A DNA stretch of 64,000 nt from Streptomyces sp. NBC_00259. Its GTDB lineage: Bacteria > Actinomycetota > Actinomycetes > Streptomycetales > Streptomycetaceae. Positions 8,166 to 16,606 of the stretch are shown one piece after another. The position numbers were made by a program, and so were the translations under genes. A model generated the notes under the pieces. The model worked only from the letters and a program-made list of their open reading frames with translations. It was not told the origin of the DNA and did no database searches. Location of the stretch: NCBI RefSeq assembly GCF_036181745.1, contig NZ_CP108080.1, positions 8,063,501 through 8,127,500 on the forward strand, read 5' to 3'. The first letter of the stretch is position 1. Every line of letters begins with the position of its first letter.

Positions 8166-9392
8166 ATGGCAGCCGAGATCGTCAATCCCCATAGCGGGAG
8201 CGGCACGGAGACGGAGAGCATCGCCGGGGAGCCAGGCGAACCCTTCGATCCGGCCTTCGCGCTTCACCGCGGCGGGAAGATGGCCGTGCAGGCCACCGTC
8301 CCCATCCGGGACAAGCACGACCTGTCCCTCGCGTACACGCCCGGCGTCGCCAAGGTGTGCAGCGCCATCGCCGAGAACCCCGAGCTGGTCCACGACTACA
8401 CCTGGAAGTCGCAGGTCGTCGCCGTCGTGACGGACGGCACCGCGGTGCTCGGACTGGGCGACATCGGCCCCGAGGCGTCCCTCCCGGTGATGGAGGGCAA
8501 GGCGATCCTCTTCAAGCAGTTCGGCGGCGTCGACGCGGTGCCGATCGCGCTCGCGACCACGGACGCGGACGAGATCGTCGAGACGGTCGTCCGCCTCGCG
8601 CCGTCCTTCGGAGGGGTGAACCTGGAGGACATTTCGGCGCCCCGCTGCTTCGAGATCGAGCGCAAGCTGAAGGAGCGGCTCGACATCCCGGTCTTCCATG
8701 ACGACCAGCACGGCACCGCCGTCGTGACGCTGGCGGCCCTGCGGAACGCCGCGAGGCTGTCCGGGCGGACCCTCGGCGATCTGCGCGGTGTCATCTCCGG
8801 CGCCGGTGCGGCCGGGGTGGCCATCGCGAAGTTCCTGCTGGAGGCGGGGCTCGGGGACGTCGCCGTGGCCGACCGCAAGGGTGTCGTCAGCCGGGACCGT
8901 GAGGACCTGACGGACGTCAAGCGCGAACTCGTGGAGCTCACCAACAGGGCCGGCATCTCCGGCTCGCTGGAGACTGCCCTGGTCGGCGCGGACGTCTTCA
9001 TCGGTGTGTCCGGCGGTACGGTGCCGGAGTCGGCGGTCGCGTCGATGGCGCCCGGTGCGTTCGTCTTCGCCATGGCCAATCCGGACCCTGAGGTCCACCC
9101 CGACATCGCGCACAAGTACGCGGCCGTGGTGGCGACGGGGCGCTCCGACTACCCGAACCAGATCAACAACGTGCTGGCGTTCCCGGGCATTTTCGCGGGG
9201 GCGCTGCAGGTGCGGGCGTCCCGGATCACGGAGGGCATGAAGATTGCCGCCGCGAACGCGCTGGCGGATGTCGTGGGTGACGAGCTGGCCGCGGACTGCG
9301 TGATTCCATCGCCGTTCGACGAGCGGGTCGCTCCGGCCGTGACAGCGGCGGTTGCCGCGGCGGCGCGGGCGGAGGGCGTGGCGCGACGCTGA
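8166..9392 (+). CDS. NAD(P)-dependent malic enzyme
   Basis: Cytoplasmic enzyme that decarboxylates malate to pyruvate while reducing NAD(P), linking the TCA cycle to pyruvate and reductant supply. 408 residues, normal for the short bacterial form without a phosphotransacetylase tail. Residues 54-62 LAYTPGVAK hold the catalytic Tyr; GTAVLGLGDIGPEASLPVMEGK at 91-112 is a signature region; FHDDQHGTA at 177-185 supplies metal ligands; SGAGAAGVAI at 211-220 is the nucleotide-binding turn; NPDPEV near 302 is also conserved. The ATG at 8166 follows AAGGGG. A strong hairpin at 9426 follows. The gene is intact, but its usual neighbour, a zinc-binding dehydrogenase, survives only as a fragment. It appears to be an ordinary chromosomal gene. 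Confidence 0.95.
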   Translation: MAAEIVNPHSGSGTETESIAGEPGEPFDPAFALHRGGKMAVQATVPIRDKHDLSLAYTPGVAKVCSAIAENPELVHDYTWKSQVVAVVTDGTAVLGLGDIGPEASLPVMEGKAILFKQFGGVDAVPIALATTDADEIVETVVRLAPSFGGVNLEDISAPRCFEIERKLKERLDIPVFHDDQHGTAVVTLAALRNAARLSGRTLGDLRGVISGAGAAGVAIAKFLLEAGLGDVAVADRKGVVSRDREDLTDVKRELVELTNRAGISGSLETALVGADVFIGVSGGTVPESAVASMAPGAFVFAMANPDPEVHPDIAHKYAAVVATGRSDYPNQINNVLAFPGIFAGALQVRASRITEGMKIAAANALADVVGDELAADCVIPSPFDERVAPAVTAAVAAAARAEGVARR

Positions 9393-9425
9393 CGTTTGTC
9401 CGGGGGCTGCCACCTCCGGACCCCC

Positions 9426-9464
9426 GCAACTGCCCCGGTACGGATACCCGTGCCGGGCAGTTGC
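9426..9464. terminator. Hairpin terminator after malic enzyme
   Basis: GCAACTGCCC-CGGTACGG pairs with CCGTGCC-GGGCAGTTGC around a short ATA-type loop, 34 bases beyond the malic enzyme stop. A GC-rich stem without a U run, typical of Streptomyces terminators. Confidence 0.7.
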
Positions 9465-9603
9465 GCGGTGGGCCGAGGTTGCCCGGTGCCGGGTTGATTG
9501 TCGCCGGGGTCCGCCCGGGGCTCGTGTCCTGGATTGCCGGCCACCACGCTCCGGGCGAGCTGCGGGTGCCTTTGCGTTCAGAACACGCCCCTGCGCGTCC
9601 CCC

Positions 9604-9864
9604 TCGGGCAAGCTCCCGATGATCCTCGGTTGTGACGCCGCCGGCGTCGACGCGGACGGCAACGAGGTGGTGCTCCACTTGGTCATCGGCCCGACCGGTC
9701 ACGGCGTCGGCCCGGGGGAGCCCTGCTCCATCCTCACCGAGCATTACCAGGTCACCTTCGCCGAGCAGGTCGCCGTCCCGGCGTGGAATGTCCTCCCGAA
9801 GCCGAAGGAACTCTCCTTGGAGGAGGCCGCCTGCGTCTTCGCGTCCCACAAAGCCGGATCGGTC
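9604..9864 (+). pseudogene. Fragment of a zinc-binding dehydrogenase
   Basis: About 85 codons of a medium-chain dehydrogenase/reductase remain, beginning GKLPMILGCDAAGVDADGNE and running through VIGPTGHGVGPGE and AEQVAVPAWNVLPKPKELS to LEEAACVF. The N-terminus, the rest of the catalytic domain and the Rossmann domain are missing. In several Streptomyces genomes an MDR gene sits directly after malic enzyme (from memory), so this is probably the remains of the original neighbour, cut by a deletion ending near 9870. Confidence 0.7.
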
Positions 9865-9906
9865 TGCCCGGTGAGGGACTGCTCCGCCAGATGGTCTTGC
9901 CCGTCT

Positions 9907-10108
9907 ACCCGTAACGGCAGCCCCAGTGGGTGGTGAGTTGGGCCGCGAGGAAGAGCCCCCCTCGTCCGTCGTTCAAGCCCGCCGCAGCCTCGGTTGGATG
10001 TTGCTCGGGGCCGGTGACCTCGCAGACCAGCACGTCCTCCCGGATCAGGCGCAGTTCGAAGCGAGGTCGTCGAGTCCCCACGCGGACAGTTGGCGGGTGA
10101 CCTTCTAC
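9907..10108 (-). pseudogene. Remnant of a HATPase (RsbW/SpoIIE-phosphatase type) domain
   Basis: On the minus strand the sequence reads VTRQLSAWGLDDLA, then after an internal loss and frame change LIREDVLVCEVTG, and later NDGRGGLFLAAQLTTHWGCRYG. This matches the end of the anti-sigma-type ATP-binding domain found in Streptomyces RsbW-like proteins and SpoIIE phosphatases (WGLDDL ... LVCEV ... DEGGRGLFLV ... WGTRY). The N box and most of the ATP lid are deleted, so it cannot be functional. Confidence 0.55.
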
Positions 10109-10111
10109 CCC

Positions 10112-10591
10112 TCAGCTGTTGCGCGATGCCCTCAAGCGGTCGCGTAGCGCCGCCGCGATCCGCCCGGCTGCCGCGAGCTCGTCCGGCGTGAGCGGATGGA
10201 CGAACAGTTCACGGACGGCACGCAGATGCGGTACCGAAGCGTTGCGGAAAGCTTCCGCACCTTCGGCCGTGAGCACCACCTCGGCGCCCCGGCCGTCGGT
10301 GACGCATTCCTCGCGCCGAATCAGCCCTCGTCGCTCCATGCGCTTGATCTGGTGCGAGAGCCGGCTGCGCTGCCAGCCGATGCGGGCCGCCAGTTCGGAG
10401 GGGCGCAGCCGCCCTTCCGCTTCTCGCAGCGCGAGGAGCGCGGCGTAGTCCCCCGGTGACAAGGAGGACTCGCTGTGCAGGCGTGACGAGAGTTCGGAGC
10501 GGAGCGCTTCCGTCGTCTCGATGAAGTCCTGCTAAATCCGCAGTTCCTCGGCGCCGGGGAACACTCTGCGTCGCTCTCCCACTGTCCCCAC
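10112..10591 (-). pseudogene. marR gene with a nonsense codon
   Basis: A MarR regulator interrupted by TAG at 10532-10534. Reading from GTG 10591 gives VGTVGERRRVFPGAEELRI, the stop, then QDFIETTEALRSELSSRLH and a complete winged helix (LAARIGWQRSRLSHQIKRMERRGLIRREE, then DGRGAEVVLTAEG). Relatives, including the gene at 7297, have Trp in the equivalent position, so a TGG to TAG change is the simplest cause. The remaining 116 residues could only be made from an internal TTG or GTG. Its double operator upstream is intact. It is divergent from the flavin oxidoreductase operon it presumably once repressed. Confidence 0.75.
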
Positions 10592-10599
10592 CTCTTTAG

Positions 10600-10639
10600 T
10601 TGACACGTCAATTATCTTTGATAAAGATTGACGCGTCAA
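10600..10639. promoter_or_regulatory. Double palindromic operator between marR and the LLM oxidoreductase operon
   Basis: Two 12-base palindromes, TTGACACGTCAA (10600-10611) and TTGACGCGTCAA (10628-10639), are 28 bases apart. The DNA between them is itself a dyad (ATCTTT-GAT-AAAGAT), so the 40-base site is symmetric overall. It lies 53 bases upstream of the oxidoreductase start and next to the marR start, as expected of an autoregulatory MarR operator. Confidence 0.7.
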
Positions 10640-10691
10640 CCAGTCGTCTGCCGCAGGAACCGGATGTCCCGGGTGCCAGTAGGAGGAGTCC

Positions 10692-11741
10692 ATGACGGCC
10701 ACAGCGTTCGAATTGGGGCTGAACTCGTTCGGGGAGGTCGCCACTGACGGCGGCCGGCCGCTGAGCGATGCCGAGACCGTTCGCCTGTTGATCGAGGAGG
10801 CCCGGCTCGCCGAGGCGGTGGGGATCGACGCGTTCAGCGTCGGGGAGCACTACCGCGCAGGTCACAACGACAGCGCCACCCCAGTCCTGCTCGCCGCGAT
10901 CGCCACCGCGACGGAACGCATCCGGCTCGGCACTTCGGTGACCGTGCTCAGCACCAACGACCCCGTGCGGCTCTACCACGAGTTCTCCACGCTGGACGCC
11001 GCCTCGAACGGCCGCGCCCAGCTCGTACTGGGGCGGGCCTCGGCCACGGAGTCGTTCCCGCTGTTCGGCTACGACCTCGCCGACTACGAGGAGCTGTTCG
11101 AGGAGAAGCTCGACCTGTTCATGCGCCTCCAGCGCGAGGAGACGGTGACCTGGTCGGGCCGGTTCCGGCCGCCGCTCGTCGAGCAGCGACTGCGTCCCCG
11201 GATGCCGCCCGGTGGCATCCCCACCTGGATCGGCGTGGGCGGCAGCCCGAACTCCGTGGTCCGCGCGGCCCGCTACGGCCTGCCACTCATGCTGGCCGTC
11301 ATCGGTGGACGCCCCCAGCGCTTCGCCGGCCACGTCGAGCTCTACCACCGGACGCTCGAACAGTTCGGGCATGCCATGCAACCCGTCGCCCAGCATTCGC
11401 TGGGGCTCATCGCCGAGAGCGACGAGGAGGCGATCGAGACCTGGTGGCGGTACTGGCAGCCGGTCGTCACCGCCCTCGCGGAGGAGCGCGGGTTCTACAA
11501 GCCGACCCGCGAGCGCTACCTGGCGGAAGTCGGCAAGGGCGCGCTTTTCGTCGGCTCTCCCGAGACGGTCGCGCGCAAGATCGCCACGATGGCCCGCGAT
11601 CTGCACCTCAGCCGCTTCGACCTCAAGTACGACGTCATGAACCTTCCCCGCGAAGCCCGGGCCCGCACGATCGAGCTGCTGGGCCGTGAAGTCGCCCCGC
11701 GGGTGAGGCAGCTGCTCACGAAGGAGCCCAGCCATGTCTGA
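10692..11741 (+). CDS. LLM class flavin-dependent oxidoreductase
   Basis: Luciferase-like monooxygenase family enzyme, 349 residues, using FMN or F420 to oxidise or reduce an unknown small molecule. ATG at 10692 follows AGGAGGAG. The TIM-barrel pattern is complete: EEARLAEAVGIDAFSVGEHY near 35-54, IRLGTSVTVLSTNDPVRLY near 77-95, ASNGRAQLVLGRA near 104-116, and the late IPTWIGVGGSPNSV. It starts an operon: the next gene overlaps its stop by 8 bases and a dinucleotide-dependent oxidoreductase follows. Control is probably by the MarR site at 10600, whose regulator gene is now broken. Confidence 0.9.
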   Translation: MTATAFELGLNSFGEVATDGGRPLSDAETVRLLIEEARLAEAVGIDAFSVGEHYRAGHNDSATPVLLAAIATATERIRLGTSVTVLSTNDPVRLYHEFSTLDAASNGRAQLVLGRASATESFPLFGYDLADYEELFEEKLDLFMRLQREETVTWSGRFRPPLVEQRLRPRMPPGGIPTWIGVGGSPNSVVRAARYGLPLMLAVIGGRPQRFAGHVELYHRTLEQFGHAMQPVAQHSLGLIAESDEEAIETWWRYWQPVVTALAEERGFYKPTRERYLAEVGKGALFVGSPETVARKIATMARDLHLSRFDLKYDVMNLPREARARTIELLGREVAPRVRQLLTKEPSHV

Positions 11742-12102
11742 TCTCGTCTTCGGTCTGGACACGTTCGGCGATGTGCCGACGGACGACTCGGGCCACCCGG
11801 TGTCCGATGCGCGGGCCATCCGGCTGGTCCTCGACGAGGCCGTTCTCGCGGAGGAGACCGGCGTCGACGTCCTCGCACTCGGCGAACACCACCGCCCGGA
11901 GTTCGCGATCTCCTCACCGGAGACCGTGCTCGCCGGCATCGCCACACGCACCAGCCGTACCCGTGCCATCAAGACGCTCGGCGTCGGCCGTTTCGACCTC
12001 ATCTACACCACGGGGGCACAGCCGATCAGCGCCCGCCTGCGCACGGTCGAGCTGTACGGCACCAAGGTGCTTCCGATGGTCCGCGACATCCTCGCGGGCT
12101 GA
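11734..12102 (+). pseudogene. LLM flavin oxidoreductase with large in-frame deletion
   Basis: The ORF is open and starts normally (MSDLVFGLDTFGDVP, ATG overlapping the previous stop) but is only 122 residues instead of about 340. Residues 1-79 match the N-terminus of the family, including LALGEHHRPEF; residues 80-122 (KTLGVGRFDLIYTTGAQPI to VLPMVRDILAG) match the C-terminus. About 220 residues of barrel are missing between them, so the product cannot fold as an enzyme. It was presumably a paralogue of the gene upstream. Confidence 0.75.
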
Positions 12103-12121
12103 CGCCATGAATGGAGCACGC

Positions 12122-12850
12122 ATGAACACGACCACCACCACCGCTGCGGTGCGCACGGTCGGCATCCTGGGTGCGGGGAAGGTCGGTACCGTGCTGGCAC
12201 GCCTGGCCCTGGCAGCCGGCTATCGCGTACTCGTCGCCGGATCGGGCGACCCGGCCAAGATCGCACTCACCGTCGAAGTGCTCACGCCCGGCGCCGTCCC
12301 GGTCACCGCGGCAAGGGCCGCGGCGGAGGCGGATGTCGTCATCCTGGCGCTGCCGCTCGGCAAGTACCGCACCGTGCCGGCGGAGGCGCTGCGGGGCAGG
12401 CTCGTCATCGACGCCATGAACTACTGGTGGGAGGTCGACGGCATCCGCGAGGACCTCACCGACCCGCTCACCTCCTCGAGCGAGATCGTGCAGGCGTATC
12501 TGCCCGGAGCCCGGGTGGTCAAAGCGTTCAACCACATGGGCTACCACGATCTCGAGGATGGCGCCCAGCCCGTGGGGGCGCTGGGACGCAAGGCGATCGC
12601 GATCGCCGGTGACGACCCGGACGACCTGGCCACCGTCGCGGACCTCGTCACCGCTTTCGGCTTCGACCCCGTCATGGCAGGTCCCCTCGCCGACGGAGTA
12701 CGGCTCGAACCGGGCACCGAGCCTTTCGGCGCGAACGTCGATGCCGGGGAGCTGCGTGCGATGCTCGTCCGCTTCACGGAATCGGAGCGCGGACGGGCCG
12801 TGACCAGCGCGAGGGCGGCCGCCTCGGCGTCGAGCGGCCGGGCAGCCTGA
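12122..12850 (+). CDS. NADPH-dependent F420 reductase-like oxidoreductase
   Basis: Rossmann-fold dinucleotide enzyme, 242 residues, of the NADP oxidoreductase/F420-dependent group. GILGAGKVGTVLARLALAAG at about residues 13-32 is the nucleotide-binding turn; VLVAGSGDPAK follows; VVILALPLGKY and VIDAMNYWWEVDG are family segments. KAFNHMGYHDLED near 138-150 corresponds to the KAFNxxG active-site loop. ATG 12122 with GGAG nearby is preferred; ATG 12107 in the same frame would add five residues. It is the third gene of the LLM operon and would supply or recycle reduced F420/NADPH for the LLM enzyme (inference). Confidence 0.8.
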   Translation: MNTTTTTAAVRTVGILGAGKVGTVLARLALAAGYRVLVAGSGDPAKIALTVEVLTPGAVPVTAARAAAEADVVILALPLGKYRTVPAEALRGRLVIDAMNYWWEVDGIREDLTDPLTSSSEIVQAYLPGARVVKAFNHMGYHDLEDGAQPVGALGRKAIAIAGDDPDDLATVADLVTAFGFDPVMAGPLADGVRLEPGTEPFGANVDAGELRAMLVRFTESERGRAVTSARAAASASSGRAA

Positions 12851-12861
12851 CCGCCAACCCT

Positions 12862-13383
12862 GTGCTCGGCGTCCCGCCGCGCCGGCGTCGGCAATGCCAC
12901 CCTCTACCGGAACTTCGCGGACCGGGCCGCCCTCGTCCACGAGGTCGTTCTCTCCGTCCTGAGCCGCATGACGGACCGGGCGGAGGAGGCGGCCGCCGAG
13001 GAGGCGGACCCGTTCGCCGCGCTGAGCCGGTTTGCCCACGCGGCCGCCGATGAGCGGATCGGCTCGCTGTGCCCGATCTTCTCGGCGGCTTCGACAAGGA
13101 CCATCCCGAACTGCACGCCGAGCGCGACCGGCTCGAAGAGGCCGTCCAGGGCCTTGTCGACCGTGCGCAGGCGGCGGGGCGGCTCCGCTCCGACGTCGCC
13201 GTCGGAGACCTGATGGTCGCGTTGTCCCAGCTCACCCGGCCGCTGCCGGGCATCGGATGCCCGGGCATCGACCGGTACACCCATCGCCATCTGCAGCTGC
13301 TGCTGGACGGACTCGAGGCGCCCGCGCGCTCCGAACTGCCTGGTACGGCCGCGACCTTGGAGGACCTGCGGCGCCACCCGTGA
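12862..13383 (+). pseudogene. N-truncated, frameshifted TetR regulator
   Basis: The sequence joins the TetR HTH midway: RAGVGNATLYRNFADRAALVHEV, with the first 40 or so residues gone. It continues to DERIGSLCP near 13070, where a one-base shift moves the rest (DLLGGFDKDHPELHAERDRLEEAVQGLV to LEDLRRHP) to another frame. It immediately precedes a DHA2 exporter, the usual partner of such regulators, so the exporter has probably lost its repressor. Confidence 0.75.
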
Positions 13384-13534
13384 CCAGCAACACGCCGTCA
13401 TCCGCATCCCCGACCCGTCATCCACAGTCCGTGATCCGAAATCCGTAGTACGGAAGCACTTATGCCCGGCGCCCCGGGGCCGACTCGTCCGCACGCGCCG
13501 GTACGACCGTTTCTCACGCTTACGCAACCCCTAG

Positions 13535-15097
13535 GTGGCTACCTCCATGTCAAAAACAGCCAAGTCTCAGCTCCGGGACTCCGCCCGCCCGGACCCGAGC
13601 CGCTGGAAAGCCCTGGTCTTCATAGCCCTGGCCCAGCTGATGGTTGTGCTCGACGCGACGATCGTGAACATCGCCCTGCCGTCCGCCCAGCAGGACCTGG
13701 GGATTTCGGACGGCAACCGGCAGTGGGTCATCACGGCCTACGCCCTCGCCTTCGGCGGACTGCTCCTCTTCGGCGGGCGCATCGCCGACCTGTGGGGCCG
13801 TAAGCGCACCTTCGTGGTCGGTCTGCTCGGCTTCGCCGCCGCGTCCGCGCTCGGCGGAGCCGCGAACGGCGAGGCCATGCTGCTCGGTTCGCGCGCGCTC
13901 CAGGGTGCCTTCGGCGCGCTGCTCGCGCCGGCCGCGCTCTCGCTGCTCGCGGTGATGTTCACCGACGCCAAGGAGCGGGCCAAGGCGTTCGGGATCTACG
14001 GCGCGATCGCCGGTGGCGGTGGCGCGGTCGGTCTGATCCTCGGCGGGTTCCTCACCGAGTACCTGGACTGGCGCTGGACCTTCTACGTCAACATCCCCTT
14101 CGCGGTGATCGCCGCCGCGGGCGCGTACTTCGTCATCCGTGAGCCGGCCGGCGGCCGCAACCGCTCGCCGCTCGACATCCCCGGCGTCATCCTCTCCACC
14201 CTCGGTCTGGTGACGCTGGTGTACGGCTTCACGCGCGCCGAGGCCAACGGCTGGTCGGACTCCACGACCATCGGTCTCTTCGTCGCCTCGGCGGTCCTGC
14301 TCGCGGCCTTCGTGTTCACCGAGTCCAAGGTCCGCTCGCCGCTGCTGCCGCTGCGCGTCCTGACCGAGCGCAACCGCGGCGGTGTCTACCTCTCGCTGGG
14401 TCTCGCCATCATCGCGATGTTCGGCCTCTTCCTCTTCCTCACGTACTACCTGCAGGTCGTGAAGGGGTACTCGCCAGTCAAGACGGGCTTCGCCTTCCTC
14501 CCGATGATTGCGGGCATGATCACGGGCTCCACGCAGATCGGTGCCCGGCTGATGACCCGCGTCGCGCCTCGGCGGCTCATGGGGCCCGGCTTCCTGGTCG
14601 CCGCCACGGGCATGCTGCTGCTGACCCAGCTCGAGATCGACTCCTCGTACGCCGGACTGATCCTGCCGGCGCAGCTGCTGCTCGGCCTCGGCATGGGTAT
14701 GGCCTTCATGCCGGCCATGTCCCTGTCCACGCACGGCGTCGAGGCGCGGGACGCGGGCGTCGCCTCCGCGATGGTGAACACCTCGCAGCAGGTCGGCGGC
14801 GCCATCGGCACGGCCCTGCTGAACACGATCGCCGCCTCCGCGACCACGTCGTACATCGCCGCGCACGCGGCGGGCGCGACCGGTCCCCAGGCACAGCAGA
14901 CGCTGCAGATGCAGGGCCTGGTGCACGGCTACTCCAGCGCCATCTGGTGGGCCGTCGGCATCCTGGTGGCGGCCGCGGCCATCGCGTTCACCTTCATCAA
15001 CAGTGGGCGGCCGGGGACCGGCGCGGCCGCGTCGTCCGCAGACGGCACCGGTGAGGGCGCCGAGGACGGGGTGAGGATCCCGGTCGTCGCGCACTGA
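13535..15097 (+). CDS. DHA2 family MFS drug exporter
   Basis: Proton-driven multidrug efflux pump with 14 predicted membrane helices, 520 residues. Motifs: LDATIVNIALPSAQQDL in helix 1, RIADLWGRKRTFVVG after helix 2 (MFS motif A), LLGSRALQGAFGALLAP (motif B region) and AGGGGAVGLILGGFLTE (motif C). Later helices include LFLFLTYYLQVVKGYSPVK and LLLGLGMGMAFMPAM. GTG 13535 is used; ATG 13547 (MSKTAK) is an alternative. The Ser/Thr/Gly-rich tail is cytosolic. The upstream tetR is broken, so expression may be constitutive (inference). Confidence 0.92.
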   Translation: MATSMSKTAKSQLRDSARPDPSRWKALVFIALAQLMVVLDATIVNIALPSAQQDLGISDGNRQWVITAYALAFGGLLLFGGRIADLWGRKRTFVVGLLGFAAASALGGAANGEAMLLGSRALQGAFGALLAPAALSLLAVMFTDAKERAKAFGIYGAIAGGGGAVGLILGGFLTEYLDWRWTFYVNIPFAVIAAAGAYFVIREPAGGRNRSPLDIPGVILSTLGLVTLVYGFTRAEANGWSDSTTIGLFVASAVLLAAFVFTESKVRSPLLPLRVLTERNRGGVYLSLGLAIIAMFGLFLFLTYYLQVVKGYSPVKTGFAFLPMIAGMITGSTQIGARLMTRVAPRRLMGPGFLVAATGMLLLTQLEIDSSYAGLILPAQLLLGLGMGMAFMPAMSLSTHGVEARDAGVASAMVNTSQQVGGAIGTALLNTIAASATTSYIAAHAAGATGPQAQQTLQMQGLVHGYSSAIWWAVGILVAAAAIAFTFINSGRPGTGAAASSADGTGEGAEDGVRIPVVAH

Positions 15098-15138
15098 CCT
15101 CGCGAGACTCGGGCCGACGTCCAGTCCGATGTCCAGTC

Positions 15139-15952
15139 CGATGTTAAGAACTCTTGTGCCTGATGACCTGTGGGAACGCATAGCCCCGCTGCTCCCGGCC
15201 CGGCCGCCGCGGCGCCACCGGTATCCCGGCCGCCGATGCCGGCGGATGACCGCGCGGCCCTGCGGGGCATCGTTTATGTGCCGTGCAAGAGCGTGAGTTG
15301 GAGAGACGTCCCCGCGGAGCGGATCGGCTGCAGCGGCGTGACGTGCCTGGCGCCGCCTACGGGACTGGACTGACGCCGGGGTTTGGCCCCGCCTGCACGA
15401 GGTCCTCCCGGCCGAGCTGAGGACAGCCGGCCTGCTGGACATGGACGACAACGCGATCGATGCCTCGCACGTCAGGGCCCTCGAAGGGGGGCTCACACCG
15501 CACCTTCGCCGGTCGACCGGGCCCGGCCCGGCAGCAAGCACCATGTGATCACCGACCGGCACGGAACCCCGCTCGCCGTCTCCCTGACCAGCGGAAACCG
15601 GCACGACATCACCCAACTCCTACCGCTGCTGGACGCGATACCTCACACCCGCGGACTACGCGGCCGACCCCGGAGCCGGCCCAGACGACTGTTCGCCGAC
15701 CGCGGCTACGACTTCGACAAGTACCGCCGCATCCTCCGCGCCCGCGGCATCACCCCGAAGATCGCCCGCCGCGGCGCCCCGCACGGCTCAGGACTGGGCA
15801 AGACCCGCTGGGTTGTCCAGCGGACCTTCGCCTGGCTCCACCAGTTCAAACGCCTACGGATCCGATACGAGATACGCGCCGACCTCCACGTTGCACCCCT
15901 CCAACTCGCCTGCAGCATCATCTGCTTGAGACGACTCCGCACCTCATTCTGA
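15139..15952 (+). pseudogene. IS5-family (IS427-type) transposase, two frameshifts
   Basis: The first part reads VPDDLWERIAPLLPARPPRRH and RGIVYVPCKSVSWRDVPAERIGCSGVTC; one extra C near 15346 then shifts the frame, after which RLRDWTDAGVWPRLHEVL and DDNAIDASHVRAL are readable. A second shift at the G run near 15484-15489 leads to APSPVDRARPGSKHHVITD, the DDE core, and ends RYEIRADLHVAPLQLACSIICLRRL. The second shift is probably the native programmed frameshift of this IS group; the first inactivates the gene. Confidence 0.75.
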
Positions 15953-16011
15953 AACGATCAGCAAGTTGCACCGCCGCATCCGTGAGCCGTTTTCAACCTG
16001 GCGGAATCACA

Positions 16012-16606
16012 GGTGAGTTGGCGTGAGGGGTGGGTGCGGGAAGAGGTGAAGCTCCTGGTAGAGGGGTTGCCGACCAAGATCAACCTGTCCGCCCGGAGCT
16101 TCGTGTGCTTGTCCACCCATCGGGACTCGATCAGTTCAGCCCTGCAGTTCCTGGCCGGGAAGCTCACTGCCCTGCGCCGTGAACGCGGAACCGGTGGAGC
16201 CGGCTCGCAACGGACCGGCAGGCCCTGCTGGTCCTGGCCCATCTGCGGTGCGGGCACACCTACGCCCAGCTCGCCACCGGGTTCGGCATCAGCGTCAGTA
16301 CCGTCTACCGGTACGTGACCGAGGCCGCCGAGCTACTGGCCGCCCTGGCTCCCGACCTCGCCGAAGCAGTACGAGCCGCCTCCCGCAAAGCCTTCGTGAT
16401 CCTGGACGGAACCCTCCTATCGATCGACCGCACCGCCACCGACCAGCCCTTCTATTCCGGCAACACAAGAAACACGGCATGAACGTGCAAGTCCTGGCTG
16501 CCCCGGCAGGCAGACTGCTGTGGGCCTCGCCCGCGCTGCCCGGGGCCGTTCACGACATCCGCGCGGCCCGCGAACACGGCATTCCCGACTCCCTGACCGA
16601 GGCCGG
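16012..16606 (+). pseudogene. IS5-type (DDE_Tnp_4) transposase, 5' half
   Basis: Left half of a transposase interrupted by an IS256-family element. Segments in changing frames: RWSRLATDRQALLVLAHLRCGHTYAQLATG, FGISVSTVYRYVTEAAELLA (HTH), VILDGTLLSIDRTATDQPFYSG (first Asp region), KHGMNVQVLAAPAGRLLWAS and LPGAVHDIRAAREHGI (second Asp). Frameshifts near 16195 and 16465 show that it was already decaying. It stops at LTEAG, where the target duplication 16597-16606 begins. Confidence 0.75.

Noticed and set aside
8115..9686. 523-codon minus-strand frame over malic enzyme
   Set aside because: Antisense shadow, extremely Arg/His-rich.
13550..15616. 688-codon open frame opposite the DHA2 exporter
   Set aside because: Arg/Gly/His-rich antisense shadow of a clear transporter gene, with no motif or ribosome site.
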